Part shown: piece by piece, positions 8,568 to 17,321 of the stretch
How positions within the stretch are numbered: position 1 is the first letter of the stretch
How the letters are laid out: each line of letters opens with the position of its first letter
NCBI RefSeq assembly: GCF_001514205.1
Contig: NZ_KQ948765.1
Span: forward strand, 454,953 to 518,952
DNA length: 64,000 nt
Source: Streptomyces griseoruber
GTDB taxonomy: Bacteria; Actinomycetota; Actinomycetes; Streptomycetales; Streptomycetaceae
Direction of reading: 5' to 3'
Program-made: the position numbers and the translations under genes
The notes under the pieces: generated by a model
Told to the model about the DNA's origin: nothing
What the model saw: the letters and a program-made list of their open reading frames with translations, nothing else
The model's database searches: none

Positions 8568-10724
8568 CTACTGGTTCTTGAAGTACTTCCTGGCCAGCGA
8601 CTTGCCCAGAGCGGTGAGGACGAGCCCCTGCCCGTTGATCTGCACGAGGGGCTTGGGGGCCGTCTCCTTCGCCTTCAGGACGGCCATGCCCTCCTCCAGC
8701 TGGTCCGGCGTGAGCTCCAGCTTCGCGGCGAGGTCCGCGTTGTCGGCCCCCCGGTCGAACGCGAGGGGCGACTGCCCGTGGAGTCTGGTCATGATGGCCA
8801 GCGCGATCGGGTGCCGCGCCCACACCGGCTCCGCCGCTGGGGGCAGGACGTTGACGGCCGCGGACGTGGACGGGCCCGCCTGAGGCAGGCTCTTGAAGGC
8901 GCGTTCGCCTTCGTTCTTCCAGTACTCGGCCGCCTCCGTCTGCTGGTGCGTACGGTAGCGGTCCAGGGTCCGCCGGATCAGATCCGTGTAGTCGGTGCCG
9001 GTCACCGGGTTGCGCGGCGCCCGGTAGGGGTTGTACGGGACACCGAAGTTGGCCGCCATATCCATGACGAAGTGGTAGCGGTGGATGTCGGTGAGGTCCC
9101 GGCGGTAGTCCGTGTACCACAGCGCCATCAGCGCGTAGGCGATGCTCTCCTTCATCTGCGCGTCCGCGCCGGTGACATGGGCCAGCTTCATGAGCTTGCC
9201 GGTGGTCCGCGAGGGGCCGAGCGAGACCGGGTAGCCGAGCCGGCCCGCCGTGTCGACCTGCGGGTTCCTCTGGTTGGGGGTGGCCTTGTCGCCGCGGAAG
9301 GTCTGGTCCACCGGCTGCCGCTCGAGCTCGGGGCCGGTCCCCGGGCCGACGCCGTCGAGGGTCCAGCCGGGCAGGTTCACCTCGGCGGAGGGGTTCTCCT
9401 GGCCCTTGAGGACGTACCCCTTGAACTCCTCCTGCGTCACCTCGACGTGGTTCTGCATCCCCTCGATCTTGTAGAGGATCTCGGCGACGTCGTGGACGGC
9501 GCTGATGAGCGTGGCGAACCTCTCGGGTTGGGGCTCGGCGAGGATGCCGGCGAGCGTCTTCTCGCCGTACTCGACGAAGGGGAGGTACAGGCGCCCCAGG
9601 GCGGCCAGTTGTGCCGTCGTGGAGTCGAGCTGCCCGGCCAGTTGCTCGCTCTCGGCGCGCCGCTCCGCGAGCCACGGGGAGAGGCGGGTCTCGATGAACT
9701 CGGCGAGTTTCTGGCGGATCCTCTCGTCCAGCACGACCGACTGGGCGATCTGCTGCTCGACATCGGCGACGGGAAGCGCCCTGACCCGGTGCAGGACGGC
9801 GGAAGCGGCTTCCTCGGGCGTCTTGTAGTGGCGCCACAGGGCGTCCTTGGCGCCCTCGGGGCGAGGGGAGCCGTTCGCCTGCGGGTTGGTCTGCTTCGGC
9901 GCGGCCATCCACTCGTCGAGCACCCGGATGATGGCGGGCCTGGTCTCCCGGTCCTCCCAGGCATCGCCCAGCGGGGTGCTCTGCACGGCGAGGCGGATCC
10001 TGTCGTAGGTGGTCTCCGCGTCCTGCTCGCCGTCGGCCTCCCTGGCCTTGGCGCCCAGCGTCAGCACCCGCTGCACCACGGGCCGTCCGGAAGCCTGCCC
10101 GCCGGGACCGGCGGGTGCGTCGACCGCCTCGCCGCGCGGCGGGCCGCTCATCACCCGCCGGGCCGTGGCCTCGGCCTCCTGCTCGAAACGGTCGGACGGG
10201 TCGGACAACCGCGTTCCGTCGCCCGTGTCGGTACCCGCGACCGGGCCACGCCGCTGCTGGATCACATGGGTCAGCTCGTGCGCGAGGGTGTGCCGGTCGG
10301 CCCCGCCCGCGCCGATCACCACATGGTTGCCGGACGTGTAGGCGCGGGCCCCGATCTCCGCCGCCGAGCGCTGGGCGGCGCCGTCGGTGTGCACCCGTAC
10401 GTCGGCGAAGCCGGCGCCGAGGCGCGCCTCCATCTCCGTGCGCAGCGGGGTCTCCAGCGGCCGGCCCGCCGACCGCAGGACCTCGTGCACGGCCGAGCGC
10501 TGCACCGCGGGGCCGTGACCGCACTGGGCGTCGTGCGTGTGCCGCTGCTCCTCGACGGCCTGGGCCACCGCAGCGTTGCCCGCCAGGCGCTGGAGCGCCA
10601 GCAGTGTGGCGCCGGGCCCGGGCGGTACGTCCGTACGGCGCGCGGAGCCCGTCGTACGGACCTTGCCGCTCCCCTGCTCCTGCGCGCGCACCGGGCTCCC
10701 TCCCACATGACCACGACCTCTCAT
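8568..10724 (-). CDS. DUF4157 (eCIS core domain) protein with HExxH motif
   Basis: A 718-residue protein. Residues about 85-165 form the DUF4157 domain: LRTEMEARLGAGFADVRVHT, then AHELTHVIQQ with HELTH at 149-153, a zinc-protease-like HExxH site. DUF4157 marks proteins linked to extracellular contractile injection systems in actinobacteria, as toxins or accessory proteins. Before it lies the leader LLALQRLAGNAAVAQ, a phrase seen at the start of many such proteins. The remaining 550 residues are mostly helical and not recognised, ending in a C-terminal basic helix. No signal peptide is seen, in keeping with loading into an injection particle rather than Sec export (inference). The start has GGGAGG 5 bases upstream. 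No sheath, tube or baseplate gene is present here, so it is an orphan. Confidence 0.75.
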   Translation of the reverse strand: MRGRGHVGGSPVRAQEQGSGKVRTTGSARRTDVPPGPGATLLALQRLAGNAAVAQAVEEQRHTHDAQCGHGPAVQRSAVHEVLRSAGRPLETPLRTEMEARLGAGFADVRVHTDGAAQRSAAEIGARAYTSGNHVVIGAGGADRHTLAHELTHVIQQRRGPVAGTDTGDGTRLSDPSDRFEQEAEATARRVMSGPPRGEAVDAPAGPGGQASGRPVVQRVLTLGAKAREADGEQDAETTYDRIRLAVQSTPLGDAWEDRETRPAIIRVLDEWMAAPKQTNPQANGSPRPEGAKDALWRHYKTPEEAASAVLHRVRALPVADVEQQIAQSVVLDERIRQKLAEFIETRLSPWLAERRAESEQLAGQLDSTTAQLAALGRLYLPFVEYGEKTLAGILAEPQPERFATLISAVHDVAEILYKIEGMQNHVEVTQEEFKGYVLKGQENPSAEVNLPGWTLDGVGPGTGPELERQPVDQTFRGDKATPNQRNPQVDTAGRLGYPVSLGPSRTTGKLMKLAHVTGADAQMKESIAYALMALWYTDYRRDLTDIHRYHFVMDMAANFGVPYNPYRAPRNPVTGTDYTDLIRRTLDRYRTHQQTEAAEYWKNEGERAFKSLPQAGPSTSAAVNVLPPAAEPVWARHPIALAIMTRLHGQSPLAFDRGADNADLAAKLELTPDQLEEGMAVLKAKETAPKPLVQINGQGLVLTALGKSLARKYFKNQ

Positions 10725-10987
10725 CCTTACCTCCCGGACCGCACCTCCGAAAGGACCAGGAGGGCAGCCATGAGGGCACCCACGTGGACGACCGGCCCGC
10801 GGCCGTCGCAGCCACGACCTTCGACCGCGGCCCGGAGGAGCCGGCGCGGCACCCCTGGGCGGCCGGCTGCCGGAGAAGCGCCGGTTCGGCCTACCGGGCA
10901 CCGGGCAGGCGCTGCCGCGCGGCTTCCAGGGCGGAGCACCGGCGGTGCGGTGCCGAACTCCGGGAAGACCGGCCGCCGCGGGCTCAT

Positions 10988-11261
10988 GTGAACCGGCGGG
11001 GCTACGGCGCTGATCTGCTGCGGGCGGGGGCGACGCTCGCCGCGGGCAGCGACTGGCCGGTCAGCAGCCCCGACCCGCTCCAGGCCGTCCATGTCGCCGT
11101 CAACCGGGTCTCCCCCGACGCCCCCGAGGGCACCCCCGAGTTCCGACCTCGTCGTCCTGGACCGGGACCCGTTCGCGGGGCCGCCCGAGGAGATCGCGAG
11201 CACCCGGGTCCTTCAGACCCTCGTGGCCGGTGAGCGGGTCCACGCGGCCCCCGACGCCTGA
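10988..11261 (+). pseudogene. Amidohydrolase (YtcJ-like) C-terminal remnant
   Basis: Two pieces of an amidohydrolase survive in different frames. The first reads GYGADLLRAGATLAAGSDWP and continues through PVSSPDPLQAVHVAVNR, the metal-site Asp region of YtcJ-type amidohydrolases. After about 11145 the frame changes and SDLVVLDRDPFAGPPEEIAS follows, the family's C-terminal strand, ending at the TGA at 11261. The residues normally between the two pieces are missing and no N-terminal part is present, so this is a decayed gene of which under 20 percent is left. The preceding ~260 bases hold no recognisable gene. Confidence 0.7.
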
Positions 11262-11267
11262 TCCGGC

Positions 11268-13649
11268 TCAGGAGACCGGGGCCGGTTCGCGCGACGGGAT
11301 CCAGCGCAGATGGACGCTCCGGTCGGCGGAGTCGGAGCGGAGCAGCGACAGCCGGGGGCGTACGGCGTCGGTGCGCGAGGCCGGCGGCCTGCGGCGGCCC
11401 GCGGCGAACGGCAGCGGCCACTCTGCTCCCGGCCCCCGGTACTCCTGCTCGGCGGCCGCGTGCAGCGTCCAGTGCGGGTCGTACAGATGGGTGCGTCCCA
11501 CGGCGCACAGGTCGGCGCGGCCCGCGAGCAGGAGGGAGTTGACGTCGTCGTAGGAGGCGATGGCGCCGACGGCGATGACGGCCGTACCGGTGGCGGCGGC
11601 GACCTCGTGCCGGATGCGGTCGGCGAACGGGGTCTGGTAGGAGCGGCCGAAGGCGGGCCGCTCGTCCTTGGTGACCTGGCCGGAGGAGACGTCGATGGCG
11701 TCCGCGCCGTGCGCGATGAAGGCGCGGGCGATCTCCACGGCGTCGTGCTCGGTGGTGCCGTCGGGCACCCAGTCGCTGGCGGAGATGCGCACGATCACCG
11801 GGCGCCCGGCCGGCCATGCCGCGCGCACGGCGTCGAAGACCTCCAGCGGGAAGCGCAGCCGGTTCTCCAGCGGGCCGCCGTACTCGTCGGTGCGGCGGTT
11901 GGCGACCGGCGAGAGGAAGGAGGACAGCAAGTAGCCGTGGGCGCAGTGGAGTTCGAGCAGGTCGAAGCCCGCCTCGGCGCCCCGGTGGGCGGCGGCGGTG
12001 AAGTCCTCGAGGATCCGGTCCAGGTCGGCGCGGGTCAGCTCGCGCGGCACGGGCGAGCCCTCGCCGTACGGCAGCGGGGACGGCCCGACCGTCTCCCAGT
12101 TGCCCTCGGGCAACGGGTCGTCCATGCCCTCCCACATCAGCCGGGTCGAGCCCTTGCGTCCGGAGTGGCCGAGCTGGAGGCCGATACGGGCGGTGCTGCG
12201 CTCGTGGACGTACGACACGATCCGCGCCCAGGACGCACGCTGTTCGTCGTTCCACAGGCCGGTGCAGCCGGGGGTGATGCGGGCCTCGGGCGAGACGCAG
12301 ACCATCTCCGTCATCACCAGTCCGGCCCCGCCCATCGCCTTGGAGCCGAGGTGGACGAGATGGAAGTCGCCGGGCACACCGTCCACGGCGGAGTACATGT
12401 CCATCGGGGACACGACGACCCGGTTCTTCAGCTCCAACTGCCCCAGCCGGTAGGGCTGGAACATCGCCGGTGCGGTGCCGTCGAGCCCCTGTGCCCGGGC
12501 GAAGGCGGTGTCCACCCGGTCGGCGAACTCCTGGTCCCGGGTGCGCAGATTGTCGTAGGTGATGCGGCGGGAGCGGGTGAGGAGGTTGAAGCAGAACTGG
12601 GTGGGCTCCTGGTGGACGTACATGCCGATGTTCTCGAACCACTCCAGGGACGCCTGCGCGGCCCGCTGGGTGGACTCCACGACGGGGCGCCGTTCGGTCT
12701 CGTACGCCGTCAACGCGGCCTCGGTGTGCGGGTGTTCGTGCAGGCAGGCGGCGAGGGCGAGGGCGTCCTCCATGGCCAGCTTGGTGCCCGAGCCGATGGA
12801 GAAGTGCGCGGTGTGGGCGGCGTCGCCGATCAGGACCAGATTGCCGTGGTGCCAGCGTTCGTTGCGCACGGTCGTGAAGTTCAGCCACTTGGAGTTGTTG
12901 GCGAACACCTGGTGGCCGTCGAGGGCGCCGACGAACACCTCCCGGACGCGGGCCACCGACGCGTCGTCGGAGACGCCCGGTGGGAAGACGACGTCCTCGG
13001 TGGCGTCGAAGCCGGCCCGCCGCCAGACGTCCTCGTGCATCTCGACGATGAAGGTGGAGCCGGTGGCGGAGTAGGGGTAGCCGTGGACCTGCATGACGCC
13101 CCACTCCGTCTGCTCGACGAAGAACTGGAAGGCTTCGAAGACCCGGTCCGTGCCGAGCCACATGTACTTGTTGGGGCGGCGGTCCAGGGAGGGGCGGAAG
13201 ACGTCCGCGTGGGCGGCCCGTACGGCGGAGTTGACGCCGTCGGCGCCCACCACCAGGTCGTGCGAGGCGCACAGGTGGGCGGTGTCGGGGGCGGGGGTCG
13301 AGAAGTGCAGGGTGACGCCGAGGGCGCGGCAGCGGTCCTGGAGGAGGCGGAGGAGCTCCTTGCGGCTCATGGCGGCGAAGCCCTGGCCGCCGATGGTGTG
13401 GGTCTCGCCCCGGTAGTGGATGTCGATGTCGGTCCAGCGGGCGAAGCGGCGGGACATGGCCTCGGCGATGTCGGTGTCGGCGTTCCCGATGCCGCCGAGG
13501 GTCTCGTCGGAGAAGACGACGCCGAAGCCGAAGGTGTCGTCGGGGGCGTTGCGTTCCCAGACGGTGATGTCGTGGGCGGGATCGAGCTGTTTCATCAGGG
13601 CCGCGAGGTAGAGACCTCCCGGGCCACCGCCGATGATCGCGATTTTCAA
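11268..13649 (-). CDS. Aryl-CoA 5-hydroxylase/OYE reductase fusion (salicylyl-CoA or 2-aminobenzoyl-CoA)
   Basis: A 793-residue fusion. The N-terminal half is a class A flavin monooxygenase: KIAIIGGGPGGLYLAALMK at the start, DLVVGADGVNS near 135, and GDAAHTAHFSIGSGTKLAME near 280. From about residue 390 an old-yellow-enzyme-like FMN domain begins (FQPYRLGQLELKNRVVVSPM, later ELHCAHGYLLSSFLSP and AVGRTHLYDP). This two-domain plan matches 2-aminobenzoyl-CoA monooxygenase/reductase and proteins annotated salicylyl-CoA 5-hydroxylase. It would hydroxylate C5 of the CoA-bound ring, the OYE half possibly reducing the product. I chose the TTG at 13649, which gives the family N-terminus with AGAGGA in front; a GTG at 13664 overlapping the upstream stop is possible. 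Last gene of a four-gene operon. Confidence 0.85.
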   Translation of the reverse strand: MKIAIIGGGPGGLYLAALMKQLDPAHDITVWERNAPDDTFGFGVVFSDETLGGIGNADTDIAEAMSRRFARWTDIDIHYRGETHTIGGQGFAAMSRKELLRLLQDRCRALGVTLHFSTPAPDTAHLCASHDLVVGADGVNSAVRAAHADVFRPSLDRRPNKYMWLGTDRVFEAFQFFVEQTEWGVMQVHGYPYSATGSTFIVEMHEDVWRRAGFDATEDVVFPPGVSDDASVARVREVFVGALDGHQVFANNSKWLNFTTVRNERWHHGNLVLIGDAAHTAHFSIGSGTKLAMEDALALAACLHEHPHTEAALTAYETERRPVVESTQRAAQASLEWFENIGMYVHQEPTQFCFNLLTRSRRITYDNLRTRDQEFADRVDTAFARAQGLDGTAPAMFQPYRLGQLELKNRVVVSPMDMYSAVDGVPGDFHLVHLGSKAMGGAGLVMTEMVCVSPEARITPGCTGLWNDEQRASWARIVSYVHERSTARIGLQLGHSGRKGSTRLMWEGMDDPLPEGNWETVGPSPLPYGEGSPVPRELTRADLDRILEDFTAAAHRGAEAGFDLLELHCAHGYLLSSFLSPVANRRTDEYGGPLENRLRFPLEVFDAVRAAWPAGRPVIVRISASDWVPDGTTEHDAVEIARAFIAHGADAIDVSSGQVTKDERPAFGRSYQTPFADRIRHEVAAATGTAVIAVGAIASYDDVNSLLLAGRADLCAVGRTHLYDPHWTLHAAAEQEYRGPGAEWPLPFAAGRRRPPASRTDAVRPRLSLLRSDSADRSVHLRWIPSREPAPVS

Positions 13650-13660
13650 GGGAGTTCCTC

Positions 13661-15337
13661 TCACTGCCCGCCGGCCTGTTCGGCCTCGACGATCCTGCGG
13701 AGTGCGAACCGCTGGAGTTTTCCGCTGGTGTTGCGCGGCAGGGCGCCGTGGAAGCGCACGTCACGCGGGTACTTGTAGGGCGCGAGGACCTGTTTGACGT
13801 GGTCCTGGATCTCCTTGGCCTTCGTCTCGTCGCCCTTGACGCCGTCCCGCAGCACGACGAACGCGCAGACGACCGAGCCGCGTTCGGGATCGGGCCGGGC
13901 CACGACCGCCGATTCGACGACGTCCGGGTGGGTGTCGATGGCGGCTTCCACCTCGGGGCCGCCGATGTTGTAGCCGGAGGAGACGATCATGCTGTCGCTG
14001 CGGGCGTGGTAGTGGAAGTAGCCGTCCTCGTCCCGGTGGAAGACGTCCCCGGTGATGTTCCAGCCGTTCAGGACGTAGTCACGCTGGCGGGGGTCGTCGA
14101 GGTAGCGGCAGCCGACGGGGCCGATCACACCGAGTCGGCCCGGTTCGCCGGGGCCGAGTTCCGTGCCGTCCACGTCGAGGACGGCGGCGCGGTAGCCGGG
14201 GACCGCGCGGCCGGTGGCGCCGGGGCGGATGTCGTCGCCGGCGGCGGAGATGAAGATGTGCAGCAGTTCGGTGGCGCCGATGCCGTCGACCACCTTCAGC
14301 CCGATGCGGCTGTGCAGGTCGTCCCAGGTGGAGCGGGGGATGTGCTCGCCCGCCGAGACGCCGACCCGCAGTCCGGTCAGTCCGCTCTCCGCTCCTTCGC
14401 GCAGGATGGCCCGGTAGGCGGTGGGCGCGGTCGCGAGGACGGTGACGCCGTGCCGGTGCACGAGGTCGGCGAGCTGGAGCGGGGTGGCGGACTCGGTGAG
14501 CAGGGCGCAGGCGCCGGCCCGCAGCGGGAAGACGACCAGCATGCCGAGGCCGAAGGTGAAGGCCAGGGGGGCGGTGCAGGCGACCAGGTCGTCGGGGACC
14601 AGGCCGAGGGTGTGGCGGCCGAAGGTGTTGTCGATGGACAGGATGTCCCGGTGGAAGTGCATGGTGATCTTGGGGACGCCGGTGGATCCGGACGTCGGGC
14701 CGAGCAGCGCCACGTCGTCGGCGGCGGTGTCCACGTCGGTGAACTCGCCGGACTTGGCGGCGGTCCGGGCGAGGAGGTCCTCGGGGCCGGTGCCGCCGTA
14801 CTCCACGACGGTCAGCGAGGGCAGCACGGTGTCGCGCAGGGTGTGGACGTCCTCGGCGAACCGGTGGTCGACCAGGGCGACGCAGGGCCGGGTGCGTTCG
14901 GCGACCGGGGCGAGTTCGCGGACGCGCAGGGCGGCCATGGTGGTGACGACGACTCCGCCGGCCTTGAGGACGCCGAGCCAGCAGGCCACCGTCCAGGGGG
15001 TGTTGGGCGAGCGGAGCAGGACGCGCCCGCCCGGTATCAGGCCGAGGTCCTCGGTGAGGACCTGGGCGACCTGGTTGGCGCGGGTGCGCAGCTCGCCGTA
15101 CGTCCACAGGTCTCCGGCGGGGGTGCGCAGCGCCGGGCGGTCGGGGCCGTACCGCGCGACGGGGACGTCGATCAGCTCGGTCGCCGCGTTGAGGCGGTCC
15201 GGGTAGGCCAGTTCCGGCGTGGTGAACTCGATCGCCGGCCACTGGTGCGCGGGCGGCAGATGGTCGCGGGTGAAGGTGTCGACGTGCGCCGAGGGCGCGA
15301 GAGCGCGGGGTCTGGGAGGTGGGAAGGGAGGGGTCAA
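13661..15337 (-). CDS. Aryl-CoA ligase (benzoate/2-aminobenzoate-CoA ligase type)
   Basis: A 558-residue ANL-superfamily enzyme. The nucleotide loop LLGPTSGSTGVPKITMHF is near residues 210-228, the A5 motif GIGATELLHIF near 354, YHARSDSMIVSSGYNIGGPE (A8 hinge region) near 440-460, and the catalytic lysine lies in PRNTSGKLQR near 541. NIGGPEVEAAI and the LAFTFGLGMLV region fit benzoate- and anthranilate-CoA ligases better than acetyl-CoA synthetase. It would supply the aryl-CoA substrate of the hydroxylase encoded next. The start is a TTG at 15337 with GGAAGGA 9 bases upstream. The stop is 11 bases before the hydroxylase start. Confidence 0.85.
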   Translation of the reverse strand: MTPPFPPPRPRALAPSAHVDTFTRDHLPPAHQWPAIEFTTPELAYPDRLNAATELIDVPVARYGPDRPALRTPAGDLWTYGELRTRANQVAQVLTEDLGLIPGGRVLLRSPNTPWTVACWLGVLKAGGVVVTTMAALRVRELAPVAERTRPCVALVDHRFAEDVHTLRDTVLPSLTVVEYGGTGPEDLLARTAAKSGEFTDVDTAADDVALLGPTSGSTGVPKITMHFHRDILSIDNTFGRHTLGLVPDDLVACTAPLAFTFGLGMLVVFPLRAGACALLTESATPLQLADLVHRHGVTVLATAPTAYRAILREGAESGLTGLRVGVSAGEHIPRSTWDDLHSRIGLKVVDGIGATELLHIFISAAGDDIRPGATGRAVPGYRAAVLDVDGTELGPGEPGRLGVIGPVGCRYLDDPRQRDYVLNGWNITGDVFHRDEDGYFHYHARSDSMIVSSGYNIGGPEVEAAIDTHPDVVESAVVARPDPERGSVVCAFVVLRDGVKGDETKAKEIQDHVKQVLAPYKYPRDVRFHGALPRNTSGKLQRFALRRIVEAEQAGGQ

Positions 15338-15379
15338 CGGACGTGTTCCTTCCGGGATCCCGCCCGGTCACGGGGCGGG

Positions 15380-16282
15380 TCAGGCGGGGCGGATCAGGCC
15401 CTCCTGGACGACGGTGGCCAGGTGGCGGTGGTCGCGGGTGAAGAAGCGGCCCGTGCCGAGACCGCGGCCCGCGTCGGCGGCGGCCGCTTCCTGGACGTAG
15501 AGGAGCCAGTCGCCCATCGGTGCCGGGCGGTGGAACCACATGGCGTGGTCGAGGCTCGCGGTGACCAGCCCGGGCTGCGACCAGGGCAGGTCGAGGACCC
15601 GCAGGACGGGTTCGAGGATCGTGTAGTCGCAGACGTACGCGAGGGCGGCCAGGTCCCGTTGGGCGTCGGTGAGTCCGTCGACGGGGCGCAGCGGGTCGTA
15701 CGGCCTGATCCAGACCGCCTGGTGCGGCAGGCGGTCTCCTTCGACGGTGAGGTAGACCGGGCCCGGGACGTGCCGCATGTCGAAGCCGCGGCCGCCGGAC
15801 CAGTAGGTCCTGACGTCCTCGGACAGGGGCGTGTCGGCGTGCCGGGCGAGGTACTCGGCCGAGGTGGGCAGGCCCTCGGGGCCGGGCACCTCCTCGGCGA
15901 GGGTGGCGTGGAAGGCCGAACCGGCCTCGCCCGTCGCGAAGTTGGCGAGGCAGACGTAGAGCGGCTTGCCGTTCTGGTGGCCGCGCACCTGGCGGGTGCT
16001 GTAGCCGCGGCCGTCGCGCAGCACCTCCACCTCGTAGCGGACCTCGGCCCCGATGTCGGCCGGGCGCAGGAAGTAACTGTGCATCGAGTGCAGCGACTTG
16101 CCGTCGGCGACCGACCGCATGGCGGCCGCGGCCGCCTGGGCGACCAGGTCGCCGCCGTAGGCCTTGGGCCAGGGGCAGGGCTGGGTGACGGCGGTGAAGG
16201 CGAGGTCGAAGTGCTCGGGCTCGGCGGGCTTCAGGGTGACGGCGGCGGTGAAGACGGCCGAGGTCGGTGCCGGGCCGGTCAT
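15380..16282 (-). CDS. Acyl-CoA thioesterase II (TesB-like)
   Basis: A 300-residue double-hotdog thioesterase. The first hotdog has YGGDLVAQAAAAAMRSV and SLHSMHSYFLRPAD; the second has LAALAYVCDYTILEPV, then LVTASLDHAMWFHRP and GRFFTRDHRHLATVVQEGLI, the usual TesB end with the Asp/Thr/Gln catalytic network. Length is normal for TesB. The ATG overlaps the cupin stop (ATGA), so it is co-translated. In this cluster it most likely releases the hydroxylated aromatic acid from CoA so the cupin enzyme can act on the free acid (inference). Confidence 0.85.
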   Translation of the reverse strand: MTGPAPTSAVFTAAVTLKPAEPEHFDLAFTAVTQPCPWPKAYGGDLVAQAAAAAMRSVADGKSLHSMHSYFLRPADIGAEVRYEVEVLRDGRGYSTRQVRGHQNGKPLYVCLANFATGEAGSAFHATLAEEVPGPEGLPTSAEYLARHADTPLSEDVRTYWSGGRGFDMRHVPGPVYLTVEGDRLPHQAVWIRPYDPLRPVDGLTDAQRDLAALAYVCDYTILEPVLRVLDLPWSQPGLVTASLDHAMWFHRPAPMGDWLLYVQEAAAADAGRGLGTGRFFTRDHRHLATVVQEGLIRPA

Positions 16283-16761
16283 CGGTCGAGCCAGTCGCGC
16301 AGCTCGGCGTCGGCGATGTCGGGCAGGTTGACGACGATGTTCTCCGGGGTGCGGGTCGTCATCCAGGTCAGGGGCTTGGTGCGGGAGAGGTTGCACTCGA
16401 CGTGCGGCATGAAGGGCGGCACGAAGACCCAGTCGCCCTCCTCCATGTCGACGTAGTCCTCGAACTTCTCGCCGAAGTAGATCCGGGCCCGGCCGGACAG
16501 GACGTAGCCGCCGGTCTCGGCCTCGCCGTGGTGGTGGGAGACGGAGCGGTAGCCGGGCTCGTTGCTGACCTTTCCGAACCACAGACGGGTGGCGGGGGTG
16601 TGCTGGATGCTCACGCCGGAGACCCGGACGGCGCCGCCCGAGTCGGCGGTGTCCGCGTTCTCCAGTCCGCCGCGGGTGACGACGGGGGCGACGATGCCGC
16701 TGGGCAGGCGGTACATCGCGTTGTCGCCCTCCAGCCGGTACTTGCTGAGGTCGGGCTCCAT
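16279..16761 (-). CDS. Single-domain cupin, probable ring-cleaving dioxygenase
   Basis: A 160-residue single cupin. The metal site is complete: three consecutive histidines at 76-78, acidic residues in GEAETGGYVLSG at 80 and 82, and His120 in PPFMPHVECN. It is half the length of gentisate 1,2-dioxygenase, which is bicupin, and close to 3-hydroxyanthranilate dioxygenase in size. As first gene of the operon that makes a 5-hydroxylated aromatic acid, it is the only ring-opening candidate in the cluster, so I infer an extradiol or gentisate-type dioxygenase. It could instead be an isomerase or a sensor. The start has GGAG 10 bases upstream. Confidence 0.65.
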   Translation of the reverse strand: MEPDLSKYRLEGDNAMYRLPSGIVAPVVTRGGLENADTADSGGAVRVSGVSIQHTPATRLWFGKVSNEPGYRSVSHHHGEAETGGYVLSGRARIYFGEKFEDYVDMEEGDWVFVPPFMPHVECNLSRTKPLTWMTTRTPENIVVNLPDIADAELRDWLDR

Positions 16762-16801
16762 GACATGGGCTCCGTTCGGTCGGGGCGGTCGGGTCCGGGA
16801 T

Positions 16802-16855
16802 CCGATGTCTCGTATTTTTCACCGTCGTCAATTAAAGTCAATACATCGGTCCGAT
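16802..16855. promoter_or_regulatory. Divergent promoter and candidate PaaX operator
   Basis: This A+T-rich stretch separates the divergent cupin and RidA operons. CCGATGT (16802) and ACATCGG (16843) are 7-bp inverted arms, and ATCGGTCCGAT (16845-16855) is itself a perfect palindrome. GTCAAT occurs twice 10 bases apart (16827, 16837). On the minus strand TTGACT is followed after 17 bases by AAAATA, a plausible promoter for the cupin operon. The PaaX gene at the end of the right-hand operon is the likely repressor. Confidence 0.55.
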
Positions 16856-16892
16856 CGTGGACCCTGCCAGCACCCGACGCTCCGGAGGCCGT

Positions 16893-17312
16893 ATGCCCCC
16901 CGTCCCCGTCAATCCGGACTCCCTCCCTCAGCCCAGCGGCTACGCGCACGGCACGCTGGCGGGGAACACGCTGTACCTGGGCGGACAGACCGCACTGGAC
17001 GCCGATATGAAGATCGTTCCGGGCGGTGTCGTGGAGCAGTTCCGGCAGGCGTTCGGGAATCTGCTCACCACCCTGCGGGCGGCGGGCGGCGAGCCCGGGG
17101 ACCTGGTCAGCGTGACGCTGTACCTCACCGACATCCCCGACTACCAGGCGCACGGCAAGGAGATCGGCAAGGTCTGGCGCGAGCTCGCCGGACCGGTCTA
17201 CCCCGCGATGGCCGGCATCGGCTGCACCGCGCTCTGGCAGCCCGAGGCGGTGATCGAGATCCTCGGGGTCGCGGTGATCCCGGAGGAACGACTCGTCACC
17301 CCGCGGCCGTAG
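16893..17312 (+). CDS. RidA/YjgF-family enamine/imine deaminase
   Basis: A 139-residue RidA-fold protein: LAGNTLYLGGQTALDADMK, FGNLLTTLRAAGGEPGDLVSV, and a C-terminal ALWQPEAVIEILGVAVIP. The arginine that binds the carboxylate in canonical RidA (normally in a motif like CTRV or ARQAV) is not seen; CTALWQPEAVIEI stands there, as in catabolic members. Some relatives are 2-aminomuconate deaminases. A deaminase in a ring-cleavage cluster suggests an amino-aromatic substrate such as anthranilate. The start at 16893 has CCGGAGG 6 bases upstream; an upstream GTG at 16857 lacks one. First gene of the rightward operon. Confidence 0.8.
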   Translation: MPPVPVNPDSLPQPSGYAHGTLAGNTLYLGGQTALDADMKIVPGGVVEQFRQAFGNLLTTLRAAGGEPGDLVSVTLYLTDIPDYQAHGKEIGKVWRELAGPVYPAMAGIGCTALWQPEAVIEILGVAVIPEERLVTPRP

Positions 17313-17321
17313 GGGGCCGGC

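Noticed and set aside
8505..10991. Long plus-strand open frame opposite the DUF4157 gene
   Set aside because: The translation has no recognisable motif, while the minus strand encodes a clear HELTH-containing protein.
10770..10991. 73-codon frame with a good ribosome-binding site (AGGAGGGCAGCC before ATG)
   Set aside because: Product is Arg/Pro/Thr-rich without a fold signature, and it runs into the amidohydrolase remnant. Probably chance in GC-rich DNA.
13649..13664. GTG at 13664 overlapping the ligase stop as start of the aryl-CoA hydroxylase
   Set aside because: It would put five extra residues before the conserved KIAIIGGGPGG start. The TTG at 13649 has AGAGGA at a proper distance and fits the family better.
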